Part shown: in pieces, positions 36,290 through 49,189 of the stretch
Layout of the letters: each line of letters opens with the position of its first letter
Numbering within the stretch: position 1 is the stretch's first letter
From: Straminergon stramineum
Taxonomy: Eukaryota; Streptophyta; Bryopsida; Hypnales; Calliergonaceae
Assembly: GCA_963920665.1 (NCBI GenBank)
Contig: OY987268.1
Span: forward strand, 2,606,501-2,670,500
DNA length: 64,000 nt
Direction: 5' to 3'
Position numbers and translations under genes: made by a program
The notes under the pieces: generated by a model
Databases searched by the model: none
What the model was told of the DNA's origin: nothing
The model's input: only the letters and a program-made list of their open reading frames with translations

Positions 36290-36500
36290 CCCTTTTCTTT
36301 AGATCCACAATTGCCTTTACACCCTCAGTCGCCCTACTTTTGGGACCCGTAGTCACCCTAGATTTTAGACCCGTAGTCGCCCTGGATTGGACCTGCAATC
36401 ACCTTGGATTTTGGACCTGCACTCGCCCGCATTCTAGGACCCGCAGTTGCCCCACCTTACTCGCACGCGCCCCACCTGTAGTCGCCCATGGTGATGTGGT
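36290..36500. repeat. GC-rich array next to an hAT right-end fragment
   Basis: Contains CCCTCAGTCGCCC, CCCGTAGTCACCC, CCCGTAGTCGCCC and CCCGCAGTTGCCCC in CCC orientation on the plus strand. Confidence 0.7.
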
Positions 36501-36589
36501 GGAGGCTTTCCACGACACTGTTGACAACCCGCCACATAAGATTATATTTTTGGCTACCCTGCCCAAAAATTTTAAACCCTAATTCCATA

Positions 36590-36706
36590 CTCATCAAATT
36601 TGTCTCATATATACAACGCTCGTCTTATACGACATGTGACATTAGACGAACAACTCGACACCCAAACCCCAAAACACGTTCAACAAAACAACCCTAACTA
36701 GGAAAT
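36590..36706 (+). mobile_element. Right-end fragment of an hAT-type element
   Basis: The stretch from GCTCGTCTTATACGACATGT through CAACTCGACACCC to GTTCAACAAAACAACCCTA equals the right end of the hAT MITEs. The left half is missing, and no 8-bp duplication could be tested. Confidence 0.65.
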
Positions 36707-37349
36707 AGAAGAATGCATACAATTGAAACTCTTCGTGTGCGTATTTGCAAAATTAGATTTTGGGCTTATATAATATTTTAATATAATCACACATATTATC
36801 AAATTGATATGATAAAAACATTAATCTTATTACTTGAAGTTTGGCAATATTTTAAACAATTGATTATAAACAATTTGATAAGATTGCTTTGTTAAGTATT
36901 AATTAATATAAATGTATGGGAGTTCAAAAAATCAATTTTATTTAATATATATAATGATACAAGGAAGCCTTTCATTCAAAATGTAAAGAATATTTCTATA
37001 AAAACATCTTACAATTCCTTTTACAAATACCAAATTTAATTTGTGAAAGTAAATGGATTGTGACATTTTATAGGCTCGTCTATAGGTTGAAGTTTAACAT
37101 GCTATATTATTTGAATTATACACAATTTATTGCATGGATGAAAGCATGGTTTTCAGGGTTGTAATATAAAATGTGATTGAATCCACATCATTTTAACCAT
37201 AATATTTTGTTTTAATAGAAAAAATGTAAGTATAATTAACAGAAGATTTACTTAGACAAACCCTTCAGTTGTAGTTTACCTTTCTCTTGCCCTATTAGCT
37301 TCACTTTAATTTTTGATGTAATGAATTAGATGATAGTGACAATGCCAAT

Positions 37350-37429
37350 AGTGGGGGTACAAGGAACTTCCACTGATACCTCCGTCAGGTCCGACGGAGG
37401 TTTTTGGAGTATCTGAGGGTACCCCCACT
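37350..37429. repeat. Small fold-back element with nested palindromes
   Basis: The outer arms AGTGGGGGTAC (37,350-37,360) and GTACCCCCACT (37,419-37,429) are exact reverse complements. The inner hairpin CCTCCGTCAGGTCCGACGGAGG (37,379-37,400) has perfect 8-bp arms. The GTCnGnTCCGAC centre resembles the fold-backs at 51.3 and 56.6 kb. Confidence 0.75.
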
Positions 37430-37647
37430 TTTGGTTTGTAGATGAACATTACATATAATTTTCATGTTGTTTTCATGATTTTCTGATGTATTTTCCATAG
37501 TTTTGCCTTTGATGTTACCTTAGGAGTTCTATTCAATGGAAATCCAATTTGTAGATTTGTAAAATATGTAACAATAGAGAAGAGTATTTTGCTTTTGTTT
37601 TTATTTACAATATTATCACTGATGACTCCTTTTGTATTTTATTGTAG

Positions 37648-39858
37648 TTCCTTGAAGCATGAGCTTCTAAAAAAAACGTAATTGCTCGAGAGGATCTTCC
37701 TCCATTCTTATCTTCATGGCTGGACAGGAGTTCATCAAAGTGCATGTACACCCTGAATCAACTTCAAATGTTTACTATAGCTCATCTTACTAGCGGGAGG
37801 TGGTATTCGGATTACCCCTAAACATTCACTCACCCGTCAAAGACAGAGCTTCGAAAGTCATTTGATGGCCTCAGTGTCATTGACTTAGAAGTTCTTGAGT
37901 TTGTTGAACTCACTAATACGCAGAAGAGGAGGGCAATTACGAGGAGGACAGTTGCTAACAAAAAGAAGGAAGCCAAGGAAGCCAAGGAAGAAGAAATTCA
38001 TGCAAATAAAGAAAAAAAAAATAGAGCATTTGGCGAAGCTAATAGAGAAGGAAAAAGAGGCAAAGAAGGAAGGAAAGGGGAAGGGAAAAGGCAAGAAGAA
38101 GCTTGAAGGTGGTGGCCAAGTTCCAGCATCTTCTATAGTGGACTAGAGCTCTCAAATGCAAGGTGGACCTTGTAGTGTATTGAAGAGGAAAGTTGTACTT
38201 TCAAAGCTTACAGAAGACTTGGTCACTCAAGGTACAGATGTAATTGAGCTTGGTGATGATGACAAAGAGAACTTAGAGGACTTGATACTTAACATCTTCA
38301 TTGCTGAAGTAATGGATAATATGAACATGGAGGGGCAGACATGTTATAGCGAGGTGATGGACTTTATTAAAAACATAAATGTTTACTATTCTTGTTATTG
38401 AAATGAATTATAGTATCAAACAATATGAACATCTATTATGACATTTTCTAACAATTTGGAGTACTTGTTTGTAGTTGTTGGTAGAAAAGGCTTGCATACA
38501 TGGCGGTAGACTGGTAGAGTAACCTCTAAAATGCTTATGGACCTCATTTTTTTGGACTGCCACAAGAATTTACTTGTTCTCAAAGTGTCTACTCCACCAC
38601 ATGTTGTGTTTGCGTGGAACACAGACCTAAAGTATAAAGCCATTGAAATGGCATTTCTTTTTGTTGAGGATCATTTGCAGGACCATGGATGTTAGTGTGT
38701 TTCATTCATGGTGTGACAATTTGAAAGGTGTCATTAAGGGGTTGTGTGAGACGTATCCAAGATTGGTGAAAAAAGAGTGGATGGGCATGAATCGTGTGTA
38801 TTTAACCTCACCCTTGGACAAAACCACCATAGTATAATTTTGTAATTCAGTCATGATTTCATTGTCATTTGCTATTACAAGTTGTTTTTGCTATTGCTAA
38901 TGTATTTTTTGTATTCATGATTTCAAACTCTGAAGTTTGGAATCACCTTCCTAGTGAAGGATCTTTGGGAGAGAGTCAAATCCAAGTTCTCTTTCCAACA
39001 TACAAAGTCCATACACAAGGCAAAAGTGAACTTTCGAAGGGACGACATGTTGATTAATTACACAACGGAAGAAACCATGTTGATGAACGATAAAATTCCA
39101 TGGCAGGGGGCTCGCAAAAAGGACCCTAGATTCTTCTAGTTCATCATTGAGGGAACAACTATTGAAAGAGATTTGGTTGTAGATTGCACAGCATCTATAG
39201 GTATGCTTTCAATTCAATGATTGCGAATTCAGGTTTTCATTCATGCACAAAGTCTATTATCTAAGTTATTAGTTTTGTTTATCTTAGGTGCGTCTATTAC
39301 GGCATGTCACGGCAAAAGGCACCACATTGTGGCTTGGGAGGATGACACAACCATTTTCAACGCCTTCCTTGTACCCATGAAGAAGACAACAACAGTTGTG
39401 GTGGAGACTAAAGTCAAAGAACAAGTATCAATAGTTGAAGCTTCATAGGATCTAGACGCCATGATTGTTGTGGCTTGGAAGTTCGTTCGAAAGTCTAGAC
39501 CTCGTAAATAAGTTTACATAATTTTGATTTCTATGTATGAGTATCTATTTCAATGTTCAATGAGTCTAACATTTCCTAATTTGTGTTTGCAACTACGAGG
39601 GATTGATGTCAACAGATGACTCTATGAAGAAACGGAGACTCTTCTACAGTCTAGAAAAATCTTTTGATCTTCCAGTATATGTTGAGCAAATGGCATTAGC
39701 GTTTGCGGAGTTTAGTTGCTCTAAACCAAAACCTCATAAACATAGATATGCTCTTAATGTTCTAGATTTTATAAATGGATCGGCATAAGAGGGTAGGAAG
39801 ACTTCAAATTCATCCTTTGGCAATGAGGATTCTACAACCGAGTCCACTGTGGCTTAGA
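37648..39858 (+). pseudogene. Decayed 3' half of a ParB-methyltransferase-like gene (copy 2)
   Basis: Five segments match exons 6-10 of the gene at 57.8-62.05 kb in order, separated at the same intron positions. Segment 1 (37,648-38,372) has REDLPPFLSSWLDRSS versus RKDLPPFLASWLDRSS and a Lys/Glu-rich block. Segment 2 (about 38,475-38,835) has DLIFLDCHKN, the motif IV region, and KKEWMGMNRVYLTS. Segment 3 (about 38,932-39,200) ends VVDCTASIG. Segment 4 (39,288-39,504) has ACHGKRHHIVAWEDDTTIF. Segment 5 (about 39,593-39,858) follows an acceptor mutated from CAG to CAA. Stops occur near 37,818, 38,518, 39,137, 39,446 and 39,786. Intron retention shows DNA-level, not RNA-mediated, duplication. 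Exons 1-5 are absent. Confidence 0.82.
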
Positions 39859-40194
39859 CTCGTGAAATTGACATATCTCATGAGTCATCCTACTTTGTTT
39901 TGATTTTCATTATCATTGGATTTGTGTGTTTTATGGCTACATCTTATGCGTCATTTACTTCCCTTCATACTATTGCATTAGGTATTCTCTATAAAAATCT
40001 AATAGAATTTTTTGTTGCCAAAAAAAATCAAAAGGTAGATTGTAAGTGACAAAAATATTTTCAATGTAACCCAAGTTTCTCACAAAAATAAATTATCTAC
40101 ACCCACGATTATAGGTTCCTCATCCTTTTTTTCAAAAATATTATTTCCCGCTTACAAGCTCACAAGCTCGCAGGCTTGCATGCTAGTAACCCTA
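39859..40194 (+). mobile_element. 3' flank and right terminus of a second Mutator-like element
   Basis: Downstream sequence parallels 62,053-62,406 (GGATTTGTGTGTTTTATGGC near 39,918 and 62,112). It ends CCCGCTTACAAGCTCACAAG...GCATGCTAGTAACCCTA, the same type of terminus as the 13.9-kb element. The matching left end was not found. Confidence 0.7.
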
Positions 40195-41091
40195 CAAGAC
40201 TTAGGAAGTAATGTGAAGACCCAAGTCTTAATTTTCAACTCTCCACTAATCAAATTTGAAGAATTTGGAAGTAGTTTGATGTTAGAGTGTGCAACATAGT
40301 GGAAAATATCCTTTGTCCATTCAATCTAGATGAATATTTTTAGTTTAATAGTCATAATTGTTAATATAGCACATTCACGAAACTCCTAAAATTAAAATTG
40401 TTATAATCAAGGTAGAAGCACCAATAGTCAATCATTTAAGCAATTTTGGAGTAGATCATACAAAGTATTAGGTGGTGGAATTTTTCCCATATAGGAAAAT
40501 AGGAAATATAGGTATAACAAAATTTTCAAAATTTTATTTCCAAAATTGAAATTACTGTGAATTTTGGAAGCTAAAAAGTGCATTTCACTAGTAGCCAATG
40601 TCTAAAGTCTTCCAATTCCAATCATTCATTTCACTCACTACTTTGAGACATACATCATAACCATATTAGTTCCAACCTTGAAAAGGACAAAAAAATACAT
40701 TCTAATCGTGAATTTTAGCCTAAGGTTGGAAATAGCACATCCTACAGGTTGGATACTAGGCATGGTTGACAATTGGTGCTTCTACCTTAGAGACTCACAA
40801 TAAAACTCTTAGTGATCAAGTGTGCAAGACTTTAGTAAAACAAGCCTTCATTAATTCTTGCACTAGCAGTAATGCGTGCTCTTGCTTTTTAATTGTTGTT
40901 TGAGGCATTGCTTTGAATTGACTTGTACATAGGAAGTCAATTTATTCAATAGAATGGGCATAATTTGCACTTAGCTTTTTCAATTTTCAATGGTTTACTT
41001 AGAGTTATTGGTTAGTAGTAATTCTGCAATAATAATATGCAATTGTTAGGCAGGTAGTGCTTCATGAACTTTTTCTCTAATTGCTTTGTTA
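40195..41091. other. AT-rich non-coding stretch
   Basis: No gene or clear repeat recognised. Confidence 0.5.
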
Positions 41092-41101
41092 TGCATTTGT
41101 T

Positions 41102-41350
41102 CAACGGTGCTAGTATGTGAGCCCAAGAATGTGAGCTTGTGAGCATTGAGCCTACATTATAGGTACCTATAATATAGATACCACACACTATAGAAGGTGT
41201 ATGTATCATAAACACCTATAATATGGGTATTTGTAACATATATACCCTATAATCATAGACGGTTTCTATAGTATATACACCTATAATATAGGTGTGTAGT
41301 ATTATAGGCTCATAAGCTTACACTCCTATGCTCACATAATAGCAACCCTC
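41102..41350. mobile_element. Mutator-type MITE (249 bp) with 10-bp TSD
   Basis: The left end is CAACGGTGCTAGTATGTGAG. The right end, reverse complemented, is GAGGGTTGCTATTATGTGAG. It is flanked by the perfect duplication TGCATTTGTT (41,092-41,101 and 41,351-41,360). The termini match those of the 13.9-kb element. The centre is made of repeated ACCTATAATATAGGT-like palindromes. Confidence 0.9.
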
Positions 41351-41360
41351 TGCATTTGTT

Positions 41361-42765
41361 TACTTGCAAGCAATTGCTTAGACTTGCTATAATTTCATGT
41401 TTGTTTTTTCTCTCCCTGTGGCACTAATTGACGTACTTAGCAAAAGTTCAATTAAGACTTAAATAACCCCTAATTGCTTGGATGAAAGTTATTCTAATTT
41501 GTAGAGATGTGTTATTAAGTTGTCCTATCTAAGGGTTGGATTTGGTGTTACTAGACTACATACATTTCTAAAATTACAAATGTGCAAGTATGTCAAGTGA
41601 TTGACCAAGCCAAAATTGCATTGATTGTAGTTCAAAACTAGATTTGCAAATTGAGATCATAGATTTTAAGAACCCAAAAACTTCAAAAAAAATCACCAAG
41701 TGAAGAAAACCTCATTTCAAATCCATTCCAACAAATTTTACTCAAAAGAATGATAATATTTTTCTTGTAATTGAATTTTGAAGGAATTTTAAAATTTCTC
41801 TTTCAAAATTAAAAAAAAAAAGATTGGTGATAGCATTGGTAAATCTACCTATGCAGATGGAATCTATAAATCAAAATCTACAACTTCTATTTGTATATCA
41901 ATTCCAAAACATGCTTCCAAATAGTATTTTATAATGATTTTTCTCAAATTGTCAATCCAGGAGATGAATCTAGAGGTTTAGGGGTTTAGGGTTTAGGCAA
42001 ATCATACAACAATTTATGCATGAATAGGCTTCCCCATCAATTGTGAGCCTCTTTGCTCTTAGGGCTAAGCTTTGGGAGGAATAACAAATCGACTCGCAAC
42101 AAGAGGCTCTAGTACTTTGGAGCAGTCACTCGCTCTTGAAGCAGAAACCTGCACAAACTTCCTCACAATCATGCATTTTTTGCCAGCAATCAACATTTAG
42201 AATGTAGAGAACTCTTGCTTTACAAAGTTATCGGTGTTAAGAGAGAAAATCATTGACATCATTTGCAACTTTCTAAATTCAATGGCACAAGCAGGCCATC
42301 CATAGCATGACTTATTATTGGCAAAAATGGATAGGGTTCCACATTGAAGACAAAGGCTACACAAATTCAATTCTTGCTACAAAGTACTCAAGATCTATCC
42401 ATATTCAACCATTCATAATGATAATCAAATATTTTATACTATGTCAACACAAGATTCATTAATCATGGAAGGATGCCAACTTATGATTAAGGTAGTCATG
42501 CAAAAATGACTTGATTTTTGGTCCAATAGGTGCATTCTTCATTTCTAGAGTGATTCATTGGCCATTTTTGACCTCACATTTCTTAAAGGGTTAAATTGGT
42601 AGTTTTCCAATAGCCAAGTAAAATGAGATGTGTAAGACGTTCTTCTACCTAGTAAATGTCTAGATTTCTATTCAGTTTGCACAAGTCTTTTCCATTTTAA
42701 TGGAAAATTTCCAAATTAATTGCCACTATCTCACTAACTCAATTAATTGCCTCTATCTACTCACT
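41361..42765. other. AT-rich non-coding stretch
   Basis: No supported gene. A telomere-like GGGGTTTAGGGTTTAGG word occurs near 41,982. Confidence 0.5.
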
Positions 42766-42768
42766 AAC

Positions 42769-44065
42769 TCAAATTTGATGGAACGTCACAGTTTTGCATT
42801 CTTCTTTCAAGTTTTCAAGCAACGCAATTGACATGTACTGCTCTGCAGCACTGCCAAGCATTGCAACTATAAGCATTCTCTGTCTCTTTTGCAAGCTATT
42901 TAGCCAACAATATATGAAAATGAGTAGAGAGAGGGAAAAAAATCCCAGGAATAACAAGAAAACACTCTAAAAAATCGTCTTCTGAGATAGCAATTTTGAC
43001 AATTCAATCACCTCAATATTATAAGCACTGCAACTATAAGCTTTCTACACTAAATAGGGGTATTAAGGGGACCAAAAAATTGAAGGGACTAATTGTAGAA
43101 AATTGTAGATGTTTGAAACATGATGTACATGCACCGGACACTTCAATAACTATTAATGTATAATAAAGGTAGATATTTATATAGTGTGGAATGTTGATTA
43201 ATTAGTATGGGTCCCCTTAATATCCCTATTCAATGTAGCATTCTTTGTCTCCTTTATGAGTTGTTTAGCTAGCAATAAATAAAAAACATTAGAGAAAGGA
43301 AAAAATATTACATGAAAAACTAGAAAAGACTTTGAAAAATTGTCTTTTGAGATAGCAAGACAAATCAATTACCTTTATATCCATAACTTAGCCTTAGTTG
43401 TAGGTTCTTGTTTTTCTTTGGTTTTTGAAAGAATTGTAACCTTCATTAAGTGCACAAAAGAGAGAACAAAGAACAAATACTAATCGGATGCCAACTATGA
43501 GAAGTGAGATTGGAAGTCAAAACAAGAGCTAAATTATTAAATGTGGGGGTATGATAGGTGCTTTTTTCCGTGAAGCACCTTGCTAGGTTCACTACCCCTA
43601 TACTTATCATTGCAAATTTAGAAATAAAGACATGAGAATGCAAGCATAAAACCATACCTGCCATAAAGTCCATATCCTAGACAAGGAGCTAAGTACTTTA
43701 GGGCAATGTCTTGTCCAATAAACTATTGGTTCATCTAAAATACAACTTGAATCTTTAAGAGATAGCCTCTCTTTATGACCAAATTGATGAAATTGATATT
43801 AATACTTGTGCAAAGATTTAGAAGTAAAAAATGAATGCGTAGAAATTTACAAAAGTATAGTACTGACCTTGAGAGCAACAACAAAGGTAGCCTTGGAGGA
43901 GATGCCTACCAGAAGGCTATCCTCCGCATGAACTCTGCATATCATGTCAAAGGTCTCCTCACTATTCACTTGCAGCACTCGGTCTAGCTGCTTCACAACC
44001 AGAACTTCTAAGATGAAGCTAGCTCCAATACCTAGAAACAAGTAGTACTGGTAAATCCGGCTCAC
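42769..44065 (-). pseudogene. O-acetylserine thiol-lyase (cysteine synthase)-like fragments
   Basis: Two exon-like pieces lie in order on the minus strand. The first (about 44,069-43,859, preceded by TGTAG and followed by GTCAGT) encodes GIGASFILEVLVVKQLDRVL and VNSEETFDMICRVHAEDSLL followed by VGISS. This corresponds to the GIGAGFIP...DEV..V...EA...LLVGISSG region of PLP-dependent cysteine synthases. The second (about 42,890-42,769) encodes LIVAMLGSAAEQYMSIALLE followed by NLKEEC, like the C-terminal LIVVVFPSFGERYLS...F...REEC. The phosphate-binding loop glycine of GISSG is Lys, the catalytic-lysine exon is absent, and part of the second intron is duplicated near 43.2 kb. This is probably a captured or abandoned host-gene fragment. 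Confidence 0.65.
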
Positions 44066-44069
44066 CTCC

Positions 44070-47000
44070 TACATTTGCATTCACAATTCATCGAATTCAA
44101 ATCAATTATTTAATCATCAAAACCAAAACAAAACTACAATCCAAATTTGTTGCTTAATAAAATCGATGATGAACTAGTTTACAATTGGTGGGATTCAAAC
44201 TTCATTGAAAACTTACATATACATGCCTGAGAGGCAATTTGGAGTTTCTCATCTCTTCATTACGTAGATAATGGCATCATGATGAACTAAGCATCAAAGT
44301 TATACATCATTTCTCATGTTGTTTATCATCTCTTTAGTAACAAAGATTGCTCGGATTTAGTTCTTTTGTGAAATGTTTGGCAATATAAGTATCATAGGGA
44401 TTGAATACTTTTTTATGTTACTAAATGTTACCATTAGTCAGTAGCAATTTCAATTCAAACACAAGTCCATTCCTCTGAGTCAAAATCTCATTTAATGTGG
44501 GAGTAAGTCATCAATTAATTGAGTCTTGTGGAGGTTTGGATATTTAGATAACTTGAAAATGACAACACTTTAGATTCCTATTGTAAATAGGATTTCCTTG
44601 CCCACTAACAAAGTAACAAGGCTTTCAACTCCCAATTAAAGCCATATTCATTATATTGAGACTTTTCGCAAATTTAGAGACAAAATGCTAGTTATTGGAA
44701 AATTCATTTAAAAAAATAGTAATTGAAACCAAAAATAAATCATGCTCAAATAGTGATCCTATAATAAAATTCTAAAAGTTGGTGTTGTTACCTATTTATA
44801 AAAAAATACCAGTAAAAACATAAAACGGTTTATCCTCGAGTTGAGGATAAAATTGAGACTACGAAAGGTCTCAATATAACGAATATGGCCTTAATTGGGC
44901 ATTATAAGTTCTTTAACCTCAAAAGCTATGATATTCTCAATCATTCTATTATGTTATATTTACATCTTTATCATCTCTTTAACAACATTTTTTCATGGCC
45001 ATTGTTTATGTTTTGGCAAACTTCCAATTCTCTTGGCCTTTGATGCTTATTATGTTTACATTCTTTACATTCTTTGTTGCAATTTTTGTACCTTTCAATG
45101 CCGGATTTTCACTAAGAAATTCACGCTCAATTCTCTTATTTCTTTAATTTCTAGAATATTAGTGAGAATTGTAATCTAATATTGAACTGATCGAGAGTCT
45201 CTAATGATTGAAGCTCAAAGATCGCAGTAATTCGTAAATTGTAGAAAAGAGAGTTGGATCTTTTTCATGTCAAGGCTAATGACTATGTAACACTTCCTAG
45301 TTCCTAATTCTATTGCATTGACTTCTCCATCTTCCGACGTTGATGACCAATAGCTTCTTCGTTTTCTTAATGCTTTGTTTCCTTTTGTGTAAGAGGCTGG
45401 CAATATGTATTTGTGGTTTGTCAAAGGCTGCCCAGCCTTGACATTCAGTTTGGTGTGCCTGTTTTGATTACTTTGTGACCATGGCTTCATATATTGGCTC
45501 TCTAGCATTGCTTGTTGCCTGTGGTGGAATTGGACGTAGAGTGCTTGAATTAAAAATTTTAACTTTGCAATGATTGTGATATATTTTTTTGTGAAGTAGT
45601 TACACAAAGTAGTTGTTTCATCTCTTTGGAGAGCTCCACATCCTCAATCATCCTACACAATCAACCACAACATTAATGTACTAGTAAGAATATTAAATAG
45701 TCGGTTATTGTAACCCTCTCTTCCAAATTAGACCACACCTGTCAAATCTTCAAGATTTATGACTCTCTCAAAGAATATGAGGAGGATGGGGTTAATTATG
45801 ATTCAAAACCACACACTCTTTCCAATACCCTTGGGTCATGTGACAATGGAAGTGATAGGATAAGCACGATATATCAAGCTAGATAAGCATGTTTTGAGTT
45901 TTTTTTTAATTTCCAAACTTCACTACACAAAGTGCTTTAGTTAGCATAAACAGTGAATAAGGGATTGAAATGTGACGTTTGAAAAGTGACTTGCCATTTT
46001 GGAATTAAATCATTACGTATTATATTCTATTGTATCTTCGAGTTTGGCAAAGTGTGCGCATTTTCTAGAGCTCTATACAAAGCACAATTAGGGTTGCAAC
46101 TCTAGTCCATCCATAGCTGACAAGACTAAATGGTTGATCAGGAATGGTGGTCAATGTGGGAGGGGTTAAAGATGCCGCTATAAACATGTCTAGCACAATC
46201 CACTTGAGAAAAAACTCAACAACTAAAGTTATTGTCAACATGACTAACCAAGTGGCTATGAACCGAAGTTAATTTAACAAGCTCACTTTATTGTGATGCG
46301 ATCTTTTACGGATCCACTTGACTTTGTCACTCCAACTTTGCTACAATCCTTGCCACTACGCCTTTAACAGCAACAATTCAGGTGAGCTCCATGAGAGGTG
46401 TCCTGTCGATGAGCTACAGAAGCAACAACATTCCAACCATTCTAGTCACCAAATTCAAAACACCCGAATAGCAAATGCTAAGTTAACATAGAAACAAAGT
46501 GATATTCAAAACAACATGCATCTTCAAGCATAAAAACCCTTGGTACATGCAAATTCTAGTAGTTAACCCCCATTGGAAACACAGCACACTACACTCCACA
46601 AAGCATATGTAATTTCCTTCAAGGGGAAACCTGTGGACTTTGATGGGTTCCCTTGTTGTAGGATTTTGCCACAACTAGAGAGCAAATCATGGTCATTAAT
46701 TTCTTCAAAAGGCCTGTGTAAATTGAGTGTTGTCCAAAATCCTACACCAAAATGAAAGCAAAAAATATTAGAAAATACTCATTGAATCCATTAATTTGTC
46801 CTGTCTATGAAGAGCAATAGCTATTCCAGTTACCAAATTCATGAGAAAAGGAAATAACCCTAAGCAGCCTTTGCCTTTTCAAAGACTGGTATGATGTGAA
46901 AGAAGAGTGTATTTCTTCAGGACTAAGTTACCAAAATGCAAAGAGGAGTAGAAATCAATGAACCAATGCCATGAGGTACAATTGCTCAGAACTCCCTAAG

Positions 47001-48470
47001 ATATGTCCTAGAGGTTCGTCCTCCATTGACAAGATCTTCACAGCAGCCATAGCTAGCTCCGGCAACAACAAGGCTAGAAAATAGCAATTGATCACTGGAA
47101 AGAGTAGGAAATGCAAAGATAGAAGATGCCAAGCAACAAAAAAATTGGAGCCAAAAACATCGTTGATCCACCGATTTTGTCACAATTTCGACTTGTTTGC
47201 TATCAATAGCCTCGTGACATCTCCAAGCCCGGATGTGCTCTTTGCCGGACCTCTTGAGGAATACCACACATGGGGATTGCGTTGCTTGTAAGACGACTTG
47301 GAGCACATGGTAGTCCTCAAGGGTGACATGAACTGGTGAGGGCAACATGAACTCATTGGCTGGAATGCAAGTGTATGTGATTCCCATTGGCAACTAGGTG
47401 GTAGGTAATCTCAACCCTAAACTCTAGTGAGCAATTTCATTTGAATCAATTCTATTTGTGTTTATTTCTTTTTTATGGTATTAATATTGTTTGTAGCATT
47501 TCAAGACTCGGTCTTCTATTTGAGTAGGTTTTTGTGCTTGGGGTGATTTTGGATCTCATATATTGATGGTTTATGTGTCCTGGGAGGTCTTTGTATTTTT
47601 GTTTTACTAAGTATTGTTGTATTCCATAGCGAATTCTATCGGCTTCCAATGTGAGATTTGTGTATTAGCTTAGAATTTAGCTTCAATTTGCTACTTCAAC
47701 TATCTGTGTAGGCTGCAAATGCGTTGTGATTCTATTTAATGGTGTTTGATCAATTTCCTTGCCTTTCTGTGTTGTAAATGCGTGTCTTTTTTTTAAATAG
47801 GGATGGTCAGTGAATTTGAAGTTTGATTCTTCATGTTTGCTATGATGCCTTGTAGGTGGTTGTAGTGAGAAGGCAAGGTACATAGGACAATGAGCGGTAA
47901 GTACTAGGGATTGCTTTGCAAATAGAAGGATAAAACCTAGATTATAGCAAAATGAAGAATACAATTCTATTCTCATCACTATGTTGCAACTGTGTGACAA
48001 CTTTTTGCTTTGAAATTTTCTCTGATTGTATGTGTGTTTTGTTGGCTTCCAAGGTTTATGGTATTCCCCACCTAACCAAGGCATTTCATTTTTTGAACAG
48101 AATCCTTAACCCCTTAATCCTTCATTGCTAAAGGGGACCAAAAGTGTCCGTCACATAGTTTCAAGTCCAATTCAAAGTGTTGTAATTTTTGCATCGGATG
48201 TCTGAATTCAATAAAAACTTTTTATAAAATTTGAGCTCTCTTCTAGTTTGTGTGATAAAATTTTCAAATCAATCCATGATGTAATTATGTTTTGGAAGCC
48301 AATCAAAGTTCACAAGTTCCATTTGAGTTTACCAAACTATATTTGATGACTACAACTTTGGAAGCATGTATCTCCTTCATCCAATGTTTTTGTTTCCAAT
48401 AAAATTTCTTGTTTTATTTTCTCTTTGAATTGTGGTTGTTTTAGTAAAATTTTCATGTCAATCCAAGTTG
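44070..48470. other. Long AT-rich stretch without a firmly supported gene
   Basis: Open frames are short. The least random is the minus-strand frame 47,393-46,986 (135 codons; PVHVTLEDYHVLQVVLQATQ), which has more balanced composition but no motif I recognise. No element ends or tandem repeats were found here. Confidence 0.4.
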
Positions 48471-48513
48471 TTGAGTGATTGCAAGAAACACTTGTCCTAT
48501 TTTGTGTCACACG

Positions 48514-48523
48514 GTGTGTGCTG
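48514..48523 (+). repeat. Target-site duplication, left (GTGTGTGCTG)
   Basis: Identical to 62,407-62,416. A 10-bp duplication fits the 8-11 bp range of Mutator-like elements, and the MITE at 41.1 kb also has 10 bp. Confidence 0.88.
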
Positions 48524-49189
48524 CAATGACGCTAGCGTGTGAGCTTAGAGCCGTGAGCCTGTGAGCTGTGAGCATGGAGTATGTGAGCCTAGAGCCTCCA
48601 AAACTTTTTGGGGGCAATTTTTTGCCCCCAAATATTTTTTGATAATTTTTTTTCCCAAAATAGACAAAATTTTCCTATTTTAAGTGAATATTGTGACCTA
48701 TGACCGTGTCCCCTAAAACCGTGGACTCTGGAATGAGTTATTTTTTATTCTTCTAAAATTGCCTATTACTATAGGAAAGGAGTGTCAAATTTTATTGGAA
48801 AGTTGTAGCACTTAGTTCAATGATTACAATGGGAAATATGCTAGACGGTTTCAGTATTATAAGTAGATGCCATTTGGACACAACTTAGTTGTGTTGTTTT
48901 CACTATCTAATTTGAATACATAGGATTTGGTGTCTGAATATCCTAGAACAATTGGGATTTTTCATGTGAGTTTGTATAAGTGCATATCTGTAGGGTGAAT
49001 AGAAAACCTCAAGGTTTCGATGAAATGATGAGTAGAAGCCATGGTGGATTTAAGGTCGGCATTTGACTGGAATCGTTAGTTTTGGTGGTTTACATATTTA
49101 CAATTATAAAATTCATTTCTCTTCATAATTGTAAGAACTGCCAAAATGTTGACATCCTCTCCCAAATTATAGAGAATGGAGAAGATAAA

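Noticed and set aside
3633..36706. One giant hAT element joining the left end at 3,633 to the right end at 36,706
   Set aside because: The flanking 8 bp do not match, and many unrelated elements lie between, so they are more likely two separate remnants.
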